From NCBI GenBank assembly GCA_028821775.1, contig JAPKFB010000044.1:1-41185 (forward strand): a stretch of 41,185 nt of DNA, written 5' to 3'. The stretch is from Roseibacillus sp. GTDB lineage: Bacteria; Verrucomicrobiota; Verrucomicrobiia; Verrucomicrobiales; Akkermansiaceae. Below, one piece after another: positions 17,162-26,275 of the stretch. The position numbers and the translations under genes were made by a program. Under the pieces are notes generated by a model, which was not told where the DNA came from, made no database searches, and worked only from the letters and a program-made list of their open reading frames with translations. How positions within the stretch are numbered: position 1 is the first letter of the stretch; the number at the start of each line of letters is the position of its first letter.

Positions 17162-17779
17162 ATGCTTCTTCGCTGTCCTCTCCTGAAAGGAGTTCTCTTT
17201 GGATTGTTGTGTTTCGTCTGCGCTTCCCTCGGAGCACAGGCCAATGACTTCAACTACGTCGTCATCGATCCTGGTCACGGAGGTCACGATCTCGGGGGAC
17301 ACTATGGCAAGGTCTACGAGAAACATCTCGCCCTTGATACGTCGATGCGACTGGAGCACTACCTCAAGGCCAGCGGCTACAAGACGATCATGACCCGCCG
17401 GAGTGACAGTTTCATCTCGTTGCCCCGACGCGCGGCGATTGGCAACCGTTACCGCAATTCGATCTTCGTGAGCATCCACTACAACTACACGTGGAAGCGC
17501 GACGTCTGTGGGTTGGAAACCTTTTACCACCGCAGTGCCAGCAAGCCGCTGGCCGACTATATCAACGACGGAATGCTCCGCCGAACCAAAGTCTCCAACC
17601 GAGGGGTGAAGTTTGCGCGCTATTATGTTATCCGCAACGCCCGTAACCCGGCGGTCCTCGTGGAGTGCGGATTCGTGAGCAACTCCCGTGAGCGTGCCCG
17701 CATGAAGAATGGGAGCTACCGCGATGCCATTGCGCGTGGGATTGCGGAAGGCATTACGAAATTCCGCAAGTCAAACTGA
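17162..17779 (+). CDS. N-acetylmuramoyl-L-alanine amidase (Amidase_3, zinc)
   Basis: The 205-residue exported enzyme cleaves the amide bond between MurNAc and L-Ala in peptidoglycan. The signal peptide is about 27 residues (cleavage near GAQA-ND). The Amidase_3 catalytic domain has its zinc ligands H39 (DPGHGGHD), E53 (VYEKH) and H106 (SIHYN), plus the catalytic glutamate E168 (LVECGFVSN). The enzyme is short, a catalytic domain with no AMIN or cell-wall-binding module, and it lacks the inserted autoinhibitory helix of E. coli AmiB/C as far as can be seen. Its leader contains a repeat tract and two inverted repeats, and a strong terminator follows at 17802-17828, so it is likely a single-gene transcript. 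Confidence 0.92.
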   Translation: MLLRCPLLKGVLFGLLCFVCASLGAQANDFNYVVIDPGHGGHDLGGHYGKVYEKHLALDTSMRLEHYLKASGYKTIMTRRSDSFISLPRRAAIGNRYRNSIFVSIHYNYTWKRDVCGLETFYHRSASKPLADYINDGMLRRTKVSNRGVKFARYYVIRNARNPAVLVECGFVSNSRERARMKNGSYRDAIARGIAEGITKFRKSN

Positions 17780-17801
17780 TTGCCGGAGTCCCGAACTATC
17801 G

Positions 17802-17828
17802 AAAGGTGGCCTGCGGGTCGCCTTTTTT
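17802..17828 (+). terminator. Intrinsic terminator of the amidase gene
   Basis: AAAGGTGGCC (17802-17811) pairs with GGTCGCCTTT (17816-17825), a ten-pair stem with two G-T wobbles, around the loop TGCG. A T-tract runs 17823-17828. It lies 22 bases after the amidase stop codon. Confidence 0.8.
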
Positions 17829-17882
17829 GTTGGTATCCCGGCTCTCCTTGCGTCGTTGCGCGCCATTGACCCTCCCTCCCCA

Positions 17883-19391
17883 ATGTCCGACCATTCCGCC
17901 ATGGGCCTGATCACCTGCCAAGGAATGCGTGACCTCGAAGAGGCCGCCTTTCGGCGGGGCGTTTCTGCCGAGGCCCTCATGGACAAGGCCGGACGACGCC
18001 TGGGGGAGGCCTTGGTGCGGCTCATTCCCGGACCGGGGACGGCGGTGGCCTACCTCGGGCGCGGGAACAATGCCGGGGACGCCCTGATTGCCTTGCAGGT
18101 CCTGCGCGCAGCCGGCTGGAAGATTGCAGCCCGGTGCCCTTATTCACCCACCGAGCTCGGAGTCCTGCCCCGGAGAAAGATTCGCCAGCTGGGCGACATC
18201 GCTCTCGAAGTCGATCCCTTCGAGAGCATGGACTCGACTCGCCCGCTCCTGCTCATTGACGGGCTCCTCGGGATTGGAGCCCGTGGACCATTGCGCGATC
18301 CCCTCGCGGCGCTTGCCGCTGAGATGAAAGAACTTCGGGAGAGTCGGGGAGCCACCATCGCGTCCGTTGACATTCCCTCCGGCCTCAACGGTGATACGGG
18401 TGAGCCCTCTCCCGGTGCGGTCCGCGCGGACCTGACCGCCACCATCGCCGCTCCGAAAGTTGGCTTGTTGGCCGATTCAGCGACCCGTTATGTCGGTCGC
18501 CTCGAACTCATCCCTCTCGAAGAACTCTCGCCCTCCTCTGACGGCGGCGATCGGTTGACAACCCACCATCATTTGCGGGCCCTCCTTCCCCCACGTGCAT
18601 TTGACAGTCACAAGGGGAACGCTGGCCGCCTTGGAATTGTGGCGGGATCGCGAGGCCTGTTAGGTGCGGCCATCCTGGCCGCGACCGGCGCCTTGCGCGG
18701 TGGAGCGGGTCTCGTCACGCTCTATGTCCTGGAGCCACTCTATCCCTGTCTGCTTGCAGCCGGGCCTCCTCCGGAAGCAATGGTAAAACCGATCGTGAGC
18801 TATCGCGAGGTCCTTTCCGATTCGCACGATGCGCTCGCAGTGGGCCCTGGCTTGGGCCATCTGCGCGGCGACGACCGAAAAGCGCTCCTGGAAATCCTGG
18901 CGCAGGCGGACTGTCCCCTCGTCGTCGATGCGGATGCCCTCAACGTGATCGCTGAAGAAGGCCCCGCAAATCATCTCCACAAAGGGATGGTGATTACGCC
19001 GCATCCCGGAGAACTATTGCGTCTCTTTCCGGAAGCGAGCTCCCTCGATCGGGCCGAGACCGCGCGCCAATTTGTGAACCGTCAGCCCTGCACTCTTCTC
19101 TATAAGGGAGCGCGCACAATCATCACCGCTCCCGGGGAGGCGCTCTCCTATAATTGCACCGGGACACCCGCAATGGCAACGGGCGGACAGGGCGATGTGC
19201 TCACCGGACTCCTGGGGGCACTCCTTGCCGGCGGACTTCCTTCCCTGGGGGCCGCTCAGGCCGCGGCTTGGCTTGCAGGGCGGGCCTCGGAGCTGGCGCA
19301 GGCGGGCGGAGAATCGGAGCAATCTCTTCTCGCGAGCGATACCGCGCGAGAGCTTGGGCGCGCATTTTTGTCCTTGCGGGAAGCTCCCTGA
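17883..19391 (+). CDS. nnr: Bifunctional NAD(P)HX epimerase / ADP-dependent NAD(P)HX dehydratase
   Basis: The 502-residue cytoplasmic repair enzyme restores hydrated NADH and NADPH. The N-terminal YjeF/NnrE epimerase half (to about residue 220) includes ITCQGMRDLEEAAF, YLGRGNNAGDALIALQVL (phosphate-binding GNNxGD loop) and SVDIPSGLNGDTG. The C-terminal NnrD ribokinase-like dehydratase half begins around residue 235 with SHKGNAGRLGIVAGSRGLLGA, continues with VVDADALNVIA and ITPHPGELLRL, and ends with the ATP-binding MATGGQGDVLTGLLGALLA. Length matches the E. coli bifunctional Nnr. The ATG at 17883 was chosen; ATG 17901 (MGLITCQ) is also possible. The frame is open to 17709, overlapping the amidase gene, but that part would include the terminator. 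Confidence 0.93.
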   Translation: MSDHSAMGLITCQGMRDLEEAAFRRGVSAEALMDKAGRRLGEALVRLIPGPGTAVAYLGRGNNAGDALIALQVLRAAGWKIAARCPYSPTELGVLPRRKIRQLGDIALEVDPFESMDSTRPLLLIDGLLGIGARGPLRDPLAALAAEMKELRESRGATIASVDIPSGLNGDTGEPSPGAVRADLTATIAAPKVGLLADSATRYVGRLELIPLEELSPSSDGGDRLTTHHHLRALLPPRAFDSHKGNAGRLGIVAGSRGLLGAAILAATGALRGGAGLVTLYVLEPLYPCLLAAGPPPEAMVKPIVSYREVLSDSHDALAVGPGLGHLRGDDRKALLEILAQADCPLVVDADALNVIAEEGPANHLHKGMVITPHPGELLRLFPEASSLDRAETARQFVNRQPCTLLYKGARTIITAPGEALSYNCTGTPAMATGGQGDVLTGLLGALLAGGLPSLGAAQAAAWLAGRASELAQAGGESEQSLLASDTARELGRAFLSLREAP

Positions 19392-19468
19392 ACAAGCGGG
19401 CTTGGAGATTCCACTTTATCCTTGGACGGGATGCTGGCACCTTTGTCAGGGCTCACACCTACCTACTC

Positions 19469-21001
19469 ATGAACGAAGGATTTCGACGTTTTGTAGTTCT
19501 CTTGGGCGTTTTCGTGCTCGCATTTCTCGCCGTCTTCGCCTTCCGCCGGGTTCAGGACGGCGAGGGCCTCTTCGATATCTTCAAGTTTGGGAAGAAGGAC
19601 GGGCAGGAGAATTTCGTGCCGGAGTCCTACACCCTCAGCACCGAACCGGCTCTCGATCCTGGCGACGTGAAGATCCTTGCTCGCCTCGACGAAGAGTACG
19701 CCCGCCTGACCGAGGCGGTGGTTCCCTCGGTGGTGAGCCTCCATACCGAAGGGATGAAGCGTCGCCTGATGCGCGATTGGTTTGGACGGGTGTTCGAAGA
19801 TCGCTATCCCGTGAAGGGGATCGGCTCGGGCGTAATCGTTTCGAAGGAAGGTCACGTGGTCACCAACCAGCACGTCACCGATGGCAAGACCGAGATCAGG
19901 GTCACGATGCATGACGGGAAATCCTATCCCGCGGTGGTGATTGGAGAGGACCGGGCTCTCGACATCGCCGTGATTCGAATCAAAGCCAAGGGTCGCGAAT
20001 TTCCATCGCTCAAGTTTGGTGATTCCGATCGGGTCCGCCAGGGACAGCAAACCTTTGCCATCGGCAATCCCTTTGGCCTTGGAGAAACCGTCACCCGGGG
20101 AATCATCTCGGCCAAGGAACGCACCCTTTCCGACAAGCAACGCGATCTTTTTCAGACCGACGCCGCCATTAACCCCGGAAACTCCGGGGGGCCTCTCATC
20201 AACATCTTTGGTGAGATCATCGGGATCAATGTCGCCATCTATTCCCCCGATACCGTGAATCAGGGATTTGTCGGAATCGGCTTTTCCATTCCTTCCAACG
20301 ATGTGTGGGAAGTCTTCGAGCAGATCCTGAGCGTGGGACGAGCCACTCGCGGGTGGCTGGGGGTGCAAAGCTATGACTGGGAACCGTGGTCCCAAAAGGA
20401 GACCGGTTGGCAAGAAGAGAAGGGCGCCTTCATTGTGGATGTCGTTCCCAAATCTCCCGCCTTCCATGCCGGGCTGAAGCCCTTCGATGTCATCATGAGC
20501 TATGACGGAATGGAGGTGGAGAGCCGGCTCCATTTCTTCAGCTTGATTCAGCGCACCAAGATCGGGAAGGAAGTGACCATGGAGGTCTGGCGCAAGCGAA
20601 AGAAGATCAAGCTCTCCGCCACCGTGATCGATGCGGAGGAGTCCGAAGCCCTGGTGCGCCAGGAACCTGCCACGCGGAGCGCTACCGATGAGCGCATCAT
20701 CCAGAATATCGGCCTCAAGGTTCAGGAATTGACGCTCTTGCAGCGAACCAGGGGGGGCCGGGGAGTGCTCGTGACCGCAGTCTTCCCAGGGAGCCAGGCT
20801 CAGCAGCGGAACATCCGCCCGGGAGACTTGATTCTCAGAATCAACAATGTGTCGATTGGCCAGCCGGTCGATTTCTATACCCGGCTTGTTGCCTCGGCCG
20901 CCGTGCAGGAGACCGCCGTTGTTGTCCAGCGGGGGCGCGGAACCTATCGCGTGCGTCCATTTGAGCGGGTTTCCCGCATGGACGATGAGGAGGAGCGATA
21001 G
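19469..21001 (+). CDS. HtrA/Deg-family serine protease with two PDZ domains
   Basis: The 510-residue protein is anchored by an N-terminal membrane segment (residues 7-28, VVLLGVFVLAFLAVFAF) and works in the periplasm on misfolded envelope proteins. The trypsin-like domain carries H135 (VVTNQHVTDG), D165 (RALDIAVIRI) and S239 (INPGNSGGPL). Two PDZ domains follow: the first around residues 290-385 (GWLGVQSYDWEPW, VVPKSPAFHAGLKPFDVI), the second around 410-500 (IGLKVQELTLLQ, AVFPGSQAQQRNIRPGDLILRIN). The start is at ATG 19469; the open frame reaches 19154 inside nnr, but that is shadow sequence. It is followed by a short terminator-like hairpin, then the OmpA-like gene. Family identity is certain; DegP versus DegQ versus DegS type is not. 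Confidence 0.95.
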   Translation: MNEGFRRFVVLLGVFVLAFLAVFAFRRVQDGEGLFDIFKFGKKDGQENFVPESYTLSTEPALDPGDVKILARLDEEYARLTEAVVPSVVSLHTEGMKRRLMRDWFGRVFEDRYPVKGIGSGVIVSKEGHVVTNQHVTDGKTEIRVTMHDGKSYPAVVIGEDRALDIAVIRIKAKGREFPSLKFGDSDRVRQGQQTFAIGNPFGLGETVTRGIISAKERTLSDKQRDLFQTDAAINPGNSGGPLINIFGEIIGINVAIYSPDTVNQGFVGIGFSIPSNDVWEVFEQILSVGRATRGWLGVQSYDWEPWSQKETGWQEEKGAFIVDVVPKSPAFHAGLKPFDVIMSYDGMEVESRLHFFSLIQRTKIGKEVTMEVWRKRKKIKLSATVIDAEESEALVRQEPATRSATDERIIQNIGLKVQELTLLQRTRGGRGVLVTAVFPGSQAQQRNIRPGDLILRINNVSIGQPVDFYTRLVASAAVQETAVVVQRGRGTYRVRPFERVSRMDDEEER

Positions 21002-21022
21002 AAGGGGTTGGCCCTTTTCGTT
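21002..21022 (+). terminator. Weak terminator after the HtrA gene
   Basis: AAGGG (21002-21006) pairs with CCCTT (21012-21016) around a five-base loop, followed by TTCGTT. It starts immediately after the stop codon. The stem is short, so readthrough into the OmpA-like gene is likely. Confidence 0.45.
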
Positions 21023-21079
21023 ATCCTAGACTAAGGTATAAGATACCGCGCCGGGTTTCTGCTCATCCCCATTCCGGTC

Positions 21080-22441
21080 ATGGCTTACGATACATCCGAT
21101 TCCTACGAATCCCGCAGCACCTTTGGCTTGGTTGCTCTCGTCGCCGTGGTTGTGATTTGTGGCGGGTTGCTTTTTCTGGTTGCGCGCTACTTCACCTCCT
21201 CCGACGAGCAGAGCGCTGCCGGGGATCGCGCTGCGGAAGAGCCCGAAGAGGTCGCGCGGGTCCTTGGGAAGCTTTCGAATCCTCCTGATCAGGAGGCCAC
21301 CGCGCCTCCGGAAACTTCGGCCGAAATTCTCAATTCCCTCGGGATTGGGGTCTCGGCTGCCAATCCGGCCCTCCTCGTGGAGCAAATTGGCCGCAACCTG
21401 GAGGCCGGCCAAGTCCGCGCGGCGGCAAACATGATCGGACGCAAGGCCCTCACCGAGGATCAGTTTGACCAACTGCAGAAGCTGGCCCAGGATGCACAGC
21501 TCAAGCTCAACATGAAACGCCCGATCAGCGAAATCGGGGAGCTCGAACTCAACAAGCGTGCTCGTTGGGCTCTCAATCTGGAGGACGACTATGGATCCCG
21601 CATTTACCTCGACCTCCTTCGCAAGCAGGGCAAGTGGGCGGTCCAGAAAGTGTCTTTGCCAAAACGAGCGGGAGAGGGGGAACCGTCACGTGCGGCGCTC
21701 GTGGATGCGCTTGGGATTACCGATGCCTTTTTGCAGGCGGCCCTCAGGCAGAGCTTCACGACGGCCAAGTCATTTGTGAATCCGGCCGAAGTCTCTGATG
21801 CCAAGATCGCCGGTCTCTGCATCGTGATTGAGGAAGGGGAATACCAATTGCGGCAAAAGAGTCCGCTGCGCGCATTGTTCCATCGCAAAAATACGGCCGC
21901 CTTCCTCGCCAATGTGGAAACCCGGGATGGATCCCAGTCTGCTCAATTCGGAGTGAATGTGCAGCGAGCGAACGAGAACTCCCCGTGGCGGGTCACCGAG
22001 ATCAATCTTGATCAGCTTCTTGCCGACTACGCTGAGCGGGTCGCCGCCGGCGACATCTACTTCACGCCCCTCATTCGAAATCCGAAGGGAGGCGATACGC
22101 TCGTTCTCTACTTTGGCTTTGATGAAGAAACCCTCACCCTGCGCACCGAGCGTCAGCTCGAGATCGTTTCGCTCCTCCTGCAAGTTGATTCGGAGAAGGA
22201 GCTCACCTTGAGCGGGCACACCGATGCCATTGGCTCCGAAGCCTACAACAAAAGCCTCTCCGGACGCCGGGCAGAGACGGTCCGGCAGTTTCTGGTTGAT
22301 AGCGGAGTGGATCCAGAACAGATCAAGACCGTCGCGCTTGGAAAGTCCAAGCCCCGCCGGCCGAATACCACGGAAGCAGGGGAAGACAGCCCCGAAGGCC
22401 GCCGGGCCAACCGCCGCACCGAGATCTATCTCGATTTCTAA
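21080..22441 (+). CDS. OmpA-family peptidoglycan-binding membrane protein
   Basis: The 453-residue protein has a short cytoplasmic N-terminus, one membrane helix (about residues 15-37, GLVALVAVVVICGGLLFLVA), a long periplasmic region and a C-terminal OmpA domain from about residue 335. The OmpA domain reads LVLYFGFDEETLTLRTERQLEIV, then LSGHTDAIGSEAYNKSLSGRRAETV. It includes the conserved Asp and Arg that bind the diaminopimelate peptide. The architecture is a tethered inner-membrane version, more like a MotB/Pal-type linker than a beta-barrel. The middle region (VEQIGRNLEAGQVRAAANMIG) is helical with no family assignment. The M23 peptidase gene starts six bases after its stop, so the two are translationally close. 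Confidence 0.9.
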   Translation: MAYDTSDSYESRSTFGLVALVAVVVICGGLLFLVARYFTSSDEQSAAGDRAAEEPEEVARVLGKLSNPPDQEATAPPETSAEILNSLGIGVSAANPALLVEQIGRNLEAGQVRAAANMIGRKALTEDQFDQLQKLAQDAQLKLNMKRPISEIGELELNKRARWALNLEDDYGSRIYLDLLRKQGKWAVQKVSLPKRAGEGEPSRAALVDALGITDAFLQAALRQSFTTAKSFVNPAEVSDAKIAGLCIVIEEGEYQLRQKSPLRALFHRKNTAAFLANVETRDGSQSAQFGVNVQRANENSPWRVTEINLDQLLADYAERVAAGDIYFTPLIRNPKGGDTLVLYFGFDEETLTLRTERQLEIVSLLLQVDSEKELTLSGHTDAIGSEAYNKSLSGRRAETVRQFLVDSGVDPEQIKTVALGKSKPRRPNTTEAGEDSPEGRRANRRTEIYLDF

Positions 22442-22447
22442 GGCCTG

Positions 22448-23248
22448 ATGGGGAGGGGAATTAAAAGTGAGGTCATCATCGGTCTCTGCGTATTGGTGTT
22501 CTTCATCTTGGGGGCCATTTTTTTCACGGAGAACGCCAGCATCGATCAGATTCATTCCCTTCGTTCGTGGCAGGATGCCGACGCCCCCATCGGCTATGGT
22601 CTCCATACCACGAAGGAGAATCCCATGGGGGAAGTCCCTGAATTTGATGGGAGGTTTGTTTTACACGATGCCTTTTCCCGCTTTCTCATTCCACCTGTGA
22701 TCCGGCTGGATCAACCCATCGGATCTGAGCTAGGCGCCCTGACCTATAATGCGCAGCCATTTTTCGAGAGGAATCAGAAGGGAGGGAGACACCTGGGCGA
22801 CGATCTGAACGGGATCGGCGGGGGGAACTCAGACTTGGGTGACCCCGTCTACGCTGCTGGAAACGGCTTGGTAGTGTTCGCCGGAGATCGTGGCGGGGGT
22901 TGGGGCAAGGTGGTGATCCTCGGCCATCGTCTCCCGGATGGCAGGATGATTCATTCGCTCTACGGTCATCTCAAGGAGATCGACATCGCGGGGGGAGCGG
23001 TGGTTGCCCGGGGGCAACAAGTGGGAACGATAGGCACGGCCGACGGAGCCTACCTCGCCCACCTGCACTTTGAATGCTACGAGGGACCGTTTATCGAGCC
23101 CGGAGGAGGCTACAGTCCCCGAGAGCTCACTCGTCTGAATCCCGAAGAACTTGTGGCAGCTCACCGACCTGCTTCCGAAGACGACCTTTCTCCGGAGCCT
23201 CTCAGCGTCTATGAGATCGTCAAGCAGACCTTCAAGCTAGGAGAGTAG
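22448..23248 (+). CDS. M23 (LytM-type) zinc endopeptidase, membrane-anchored
   Basis: This 266-residue protein has an N-terminal membrane segment ([16 protein letters not shown]), so the catalytic domain faces the periplasm. Residues 70-200 form the LytM fold, with H115 and D119 in HLGDDLN and H205-L-H207 in AHLHFE; YGHLKE contributes the conserved structural histidine. These are all zinc and catalytic positions of an active M23 metallopeptidase, which cuts peptide cross-links of peptidoglycan. A glycine-rich insert ([12 protein letters not shown]) follows the first zinc motif. It is the third gene of the HtrA/OmpA/M23 run, six bases after the OmpA-like gene. Confidence 0.9.
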   Translation: MGRGIKSEVIIGLCVLVFFILGAIFFTENASIDQIHSLRSWQDADAPIGYGLHTTKENPMGEVPEFDGRFVLHDAFSRFLIPPVIRLDQPIGSELGALTYNAQPFFERNQKGGRHLGDDLNGIGGGNSDLGDPVYAAGNGLVVFAGDRGGGWGKVVILGHRLPDGRMIHSLYGHLKEIDIAGGAVVARGQQVGTIGTADGAYLAHLHFECYEGPFIEPGGGYSPRELTRLNPEELVAAHRPASEDDLSPEPLSVYEIVKQTFKLGE

Positions 23249-23256
23249 CAGCAAAG

Positions 23257-23272
23257 CGGATCGGAAGATCCG
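23257..23272. terminator. Hairpin between convergent genes, no T-tract
   Basis: CGGATC (23257-23262) and GATCCG (23267-23272) enclose a GGAA loop nine bases after the M23 stop. An outer CAAGCT (23233-23238) can pair with AGCTTG (23273-23278). The rest of the 23249-23543 gap holds no gene. It may end M23 transcription without a T-tract, or act as a DNA palindrome. Confidence 0.4.
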
Positions 23273-23543
23273 AGCTTGGAGGGGCGGAGGCTCGTTGCGG
23301 GTGGGATATGAATGGTCTCCGCGGGTCCCGATCTTCCGCGGGGAGTCCTGAGCAGGCACTCGGCGAGAACGCGATCATTCACCGGTCCATTTCGTCAAAG
23401 AGGGGTGCCAGGGAGCCGCGGCAATGGAGGACAAGTTACCGTTGCTTCCGTTAGGACCTGGCGGGATTCACCAGCCGCCGTTCCACGGCCCCTGACGCGG
23501 AGCACTCTACGGGGGAGGGATGATGATGCAAGCGACTTTCGGA

Positions 23544-25118
23544 CTACTGGGGCGGAATTTTCCTTGCCGGCGAAGCGAACGAATTCGTGAGCGAGTTCCA
23601 CTGATCCGCCATCGCGAGGACTATCTCCGGATGCGCGTTCGCGAGGTTGCGGGTTTCGGTGCGATCGACTGCGAGATGGAAGAGTTCCCACGGTTGGTCC
23701 TTGGCGGCCACCAGCTTCCAGTCACCGACGCGCAAGGCGCGATGGCCATCGTGAAGCCACCAAAGCTTCTCGTGCAAGGGGCGTCCGTCTTCCAGAAAGG
23801 TGCGGCGAAGCGATCGACCCGGAGAGGGAACTTGGCGGGTGAGTTCAAGGCCCGCGAGGTCGAGGATGGTAGGCACTACATCGATGACATGGGCTGGGGT
23901 ACGACGGAGCTTGTTGCGCTCCTTGATTCCCCCAGGCCAATGCGCGATGAATGGGGTGGCGCATCCGCCCTCGTGCACCCAGGTCTTGTGCCGACGAAAA
24001 GGGGTGTTGGAGACCGTGGACCAACCGGGGCCCAAGCAGGGGTAAGTGTCTGCCGAACCCAGCGGGGCCTTCGGATTGTGGCCGTCTCCGCGCACCATGA
24101 GCTCGGCGCTTGCACCATTGTCGGAGAGAAAAATTACCAAGGTATTCTCAAACGCCTTCATGGCGCGGATTTGCGCCATGATCCGTCCGATCTCGCTGTC
24201 CATGCGTTCGATCATGGCGGCATGAATGGCCATCTTTGTTTGCTGAAATCTTTGTTGCGCCTTGTTGAGATCATTCCAGGGCACGGGACGGTTCACTTCC
24301 ACTTCGCCGAGAATCTTGAGGTGGTCCGGGAAGTGGTAGGGCGGTCCGAGGTCGCGCTCGACCTTGGAGAGCGAGGACTCCACAAGACCAAGAGCCTGCA
24401 CGCGCTTCCATCGCTGTGCGCGGATGGCGTCCCAGCCCGGTTCGTAGCGCGCGAGGCATTTCGCGATGTCTTCGGGTAGAGCGTGGAGGGGAAAGTGGGG
24501 GGCGGCGAAGGCAACATACTGAAAGAAGGGGCTCTCGGGGTGGTTCGCCTGGTGGTGTTTGAGGTGAGTGATGGCCGCATTCGCCACCGCGATGGTGCCA
24601 TAGTAGCCCGTGCCGCGCTTGACCGGGGGAAGCTTCACGTCGTCCTCCCAGTGGATCTGCGGACTGAAGAAGCGACTCTGATCCTTGAGATAGTAGGACC
24701 GTTCGAATCCGTTTTGAAGTGGCATACCGTCGAGATGCCACTTGCCGGAGTGATAGGAATGATAGCCGGCCTTCTTCAAGTGCACCGAGAGAAGGGGAGC
24801 CCACACCGGTCGCCCGCCGCGGTTGCCGCCTGCGACGCCCGGCAGCTTGTCGCGACCAACCTGCTGCGCATAGTAGCCCGTCAGCAGGGCCGCCCGAGTC
24901 GGCCAACAGCGCGCGGTGTTGTAGAATTGGGTGTAACGCAACCCGTTCCCTGCGAGGGTGTCGAGATGGGGGGTCCGGATTTCGCCTCCGTAACAGCCAA
25001 GATCCGAAAAGCCCAGATCGTCCGCCATGATGAGGAGAACGTTGGGTTTGGCGTCAGCAGCCTTGGCCGCGAGAGCGAGGGCGAGGCCAAGGAGGACGGC
25101 GGGAAGCAAACGAGTCAT
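23544..25118 (-). CDS. Exported formylglycine-type sulfatase (arylsulfatase family)
   Basis: The 524-residue enzyme has a signal peptide (cleavage near residue 23), then the sulfatase core KPNVLLIMADDLGFSDLGCYGG with the metal-binding DD. The catalytic motif is C71-W-P-T-R (CxPxR), the type whose cysteine must be converted to formylglycine. Further landmarks are HSGKWHLDG, the FVAFAAPHFPLHA segment, and LVIFLSDNGAS with the DN metal ligands. Substrates are sulfate esters, commonly of algal or animal polysaccharides. No genuine FGE is adjacent; the FGE-like gene at 14519 looks inactive. It is 166 bases downstream of queA on the same strand. Expected substrate is unknown. Confidence 0.94.
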   Translation of the reverse strand: MTRLLPAVLLGLALALAAKAADAKPNVLLIMADDLGFSDLGCYGGEIRTPHLDTLAGNGLRYTQFYNTARCWPTRAALLTGYYAQQVGRDKLPGVAGGNRGGRPVWAPLLSVHLKKAGYHSYHSGKWHLDGMPLQNGFERSYYLKDQSRFFSPQIHWEDDVKLPPVKRGTGYYGTIAVANAAITHLKHHQANHPESPFFQYVAFAAPHFPLHALPEDIAKCLARYEPGWDAIRAQRWKRVQALGLVESSLSKVERDLGPPYHFPDHLKILGEVEVNRPVPWNDLNKAQQRFQQTKMAIHAAMIERMDSEIGRIMAQIRAMKAFENTLVIFLSDNGASAELMVRGDGHNPKAPLGSADTYPCLGPGWSTVSNTPFRRHKTWVHEGGCATPFIAHWPGGIKERNKLRRTPAHVIDVVPTILDLAGLELTRQVPSPGRSLRRTFLEDGRPLHEKLWWLHDGHRALRVGDWKLVAAKDQPWELFHLAVDRTETRNLANAHPEIVLAMADQWNSLTNSFASPARKIPPQ

Positions 25119-25284
25119 CGTGTTGCGGACCGTATCTGAATGATCCTCCCCTCAGAAGGGGAAACTCGGCTCTCCGGTCCTGAGCGAGGTTCGTTACAAA
25201 TCACCGGGCATCGGGATTCATGAGCCTCAATCTGGGGCCATGGGAAGGAGCAAGGGTCCTCGGGAATTCCACTCCCTGTTCGCG

Positions 25285-26256
25285 CTACACGATCAACATG
25301 CAGTCGCCGTAGCTGAAGAATCGGTAGCGTTCCTGGACCGCCTCCTCGTAGGCGCGCATGACCAGATCACGGTCCGCCAAGGCGCTCACGAGCATGAGCA
25401 AAGTGCTCTTGGGCAGGTGGAAGTTGGTGAGCAGGGCATCGACTACCTTGAACTTGTAGGGCGGGTAGATGAAGATGTCGGTGCGTCCCCTGGCGGCTTC
25501 GAGCGGAGCGCTCTTGCCCAGATGCTCGAGCACTCGCGTCACGGTTGTGCCGACCGAAACCACCCGCTGCGCATCGCAGATTCTCGCGGCGGCATCAGCA
25601 CTGAGTTCATAGGCTTCGTCGTGCATTTTGTGTTCGGCGGGATCGTCCACTTTCACTGGACGAAACGTTCCGGGTCCCACGTGCAGAGTGAGGAAGGTGT
25701 GGGGGAGGCTTTCGATGAGCCCGGGAGTGAAGTGCAATCCGGCGGTGGGAGCGGCGACCGCGCCATCCTCGCGGGCGTAGACAGTCTGGTAGCGCTCTTC
25801 GTCGGCCTTCTCCTCCTCCCTTTCCATGTAGGGAGGGAGGGCAAGTTGTCCGTGCGCAAGCTCATCGACCGGCTGATCCCATTCGATGAGTCGGTAGCCG
25901 AGATCGTCGATCCCGGTGACGGTGCCGCTACACTCGCCGACCTGCACCGTGCGCCCGATTTTCATGCGCTTGCCTGGGCGCACCAGGCAACGCCAGTGGA
26001 GCGGGTCCGCACTCTCCACGCGCAGCAGCTCGGTTCGTTGGTCGTTGGAAAAGAAACGTGCCGGGACCACCCGGGTGTCGTTGAAGACAAAGAGATCGCC
26101 CTCGCGGACAAAGCGTGTGAGGTCGGTGAAGAGGAGGTGCTTGATCCTTCGGGTCTCGCGGTCGATGAGCATCATGCGCGAGGACTCCCGCTCATTGAGT
26201 GGGCGCTTGGCAATGAGCTCGGGCGGGAGCTTGTAGTCAAAATCGGAGGTGCGCAC
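25285..26256 (-). CDS. queA: S-adenosylmethionine:tRNA ribosyltransferase-isomerase
   Basis: The 323-residue cytoplasmic enzyme makes epoxyqueuosine in tRNA from preQ1 and SAM. Recognised segments are MRTSDFDYKLPPELIAKRPLNERESSRM at the start, FVFNDTRVVPARF, APTAGLHFTPGLI, LHVGPGTFRPVKV, and TDIFIYPPYKFKVVDALLTNFHLPKSTLLMLVSA near the C-terminus. These are diagnostic of QueA. Length is normal or slightly short. It lies 19 bases after the GH/GT gene on the same strand and may share its transcript. The link is probably positional rather than functional. Confidence 0.97.
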   Translation of the reverse strand: MRTSDFDYKLPPELIAKRPLNERESSRMMLIDRETRRIKHLLFTDLTRFVREGDLFVFNDTRVVPARFFSNDQRTELLRVESADPLHWRCLVRPGKRMKIGRTVQVGECSGTVTGIDDLGYRLIEWDQPVDELAHGQLALPPYMEREEEKADEERYQTVYAREDGAVAAPTAGLHFTPGLIESLPHTFLTLHVGPGTFRPVKVDDPAEHKMHDEAYELSADAAARICDAQRVVSVGTTVTRVLEHLGKSAPLEAARGRTDIFIYPPYKFKVVDALLTNFHLPKSTLLMLVSALADRDLVMRAYEEAVQERYRFFSYGDCMLIV

Positions 26257-26275
26257 AGGAGGCGATGAGCAAGTT

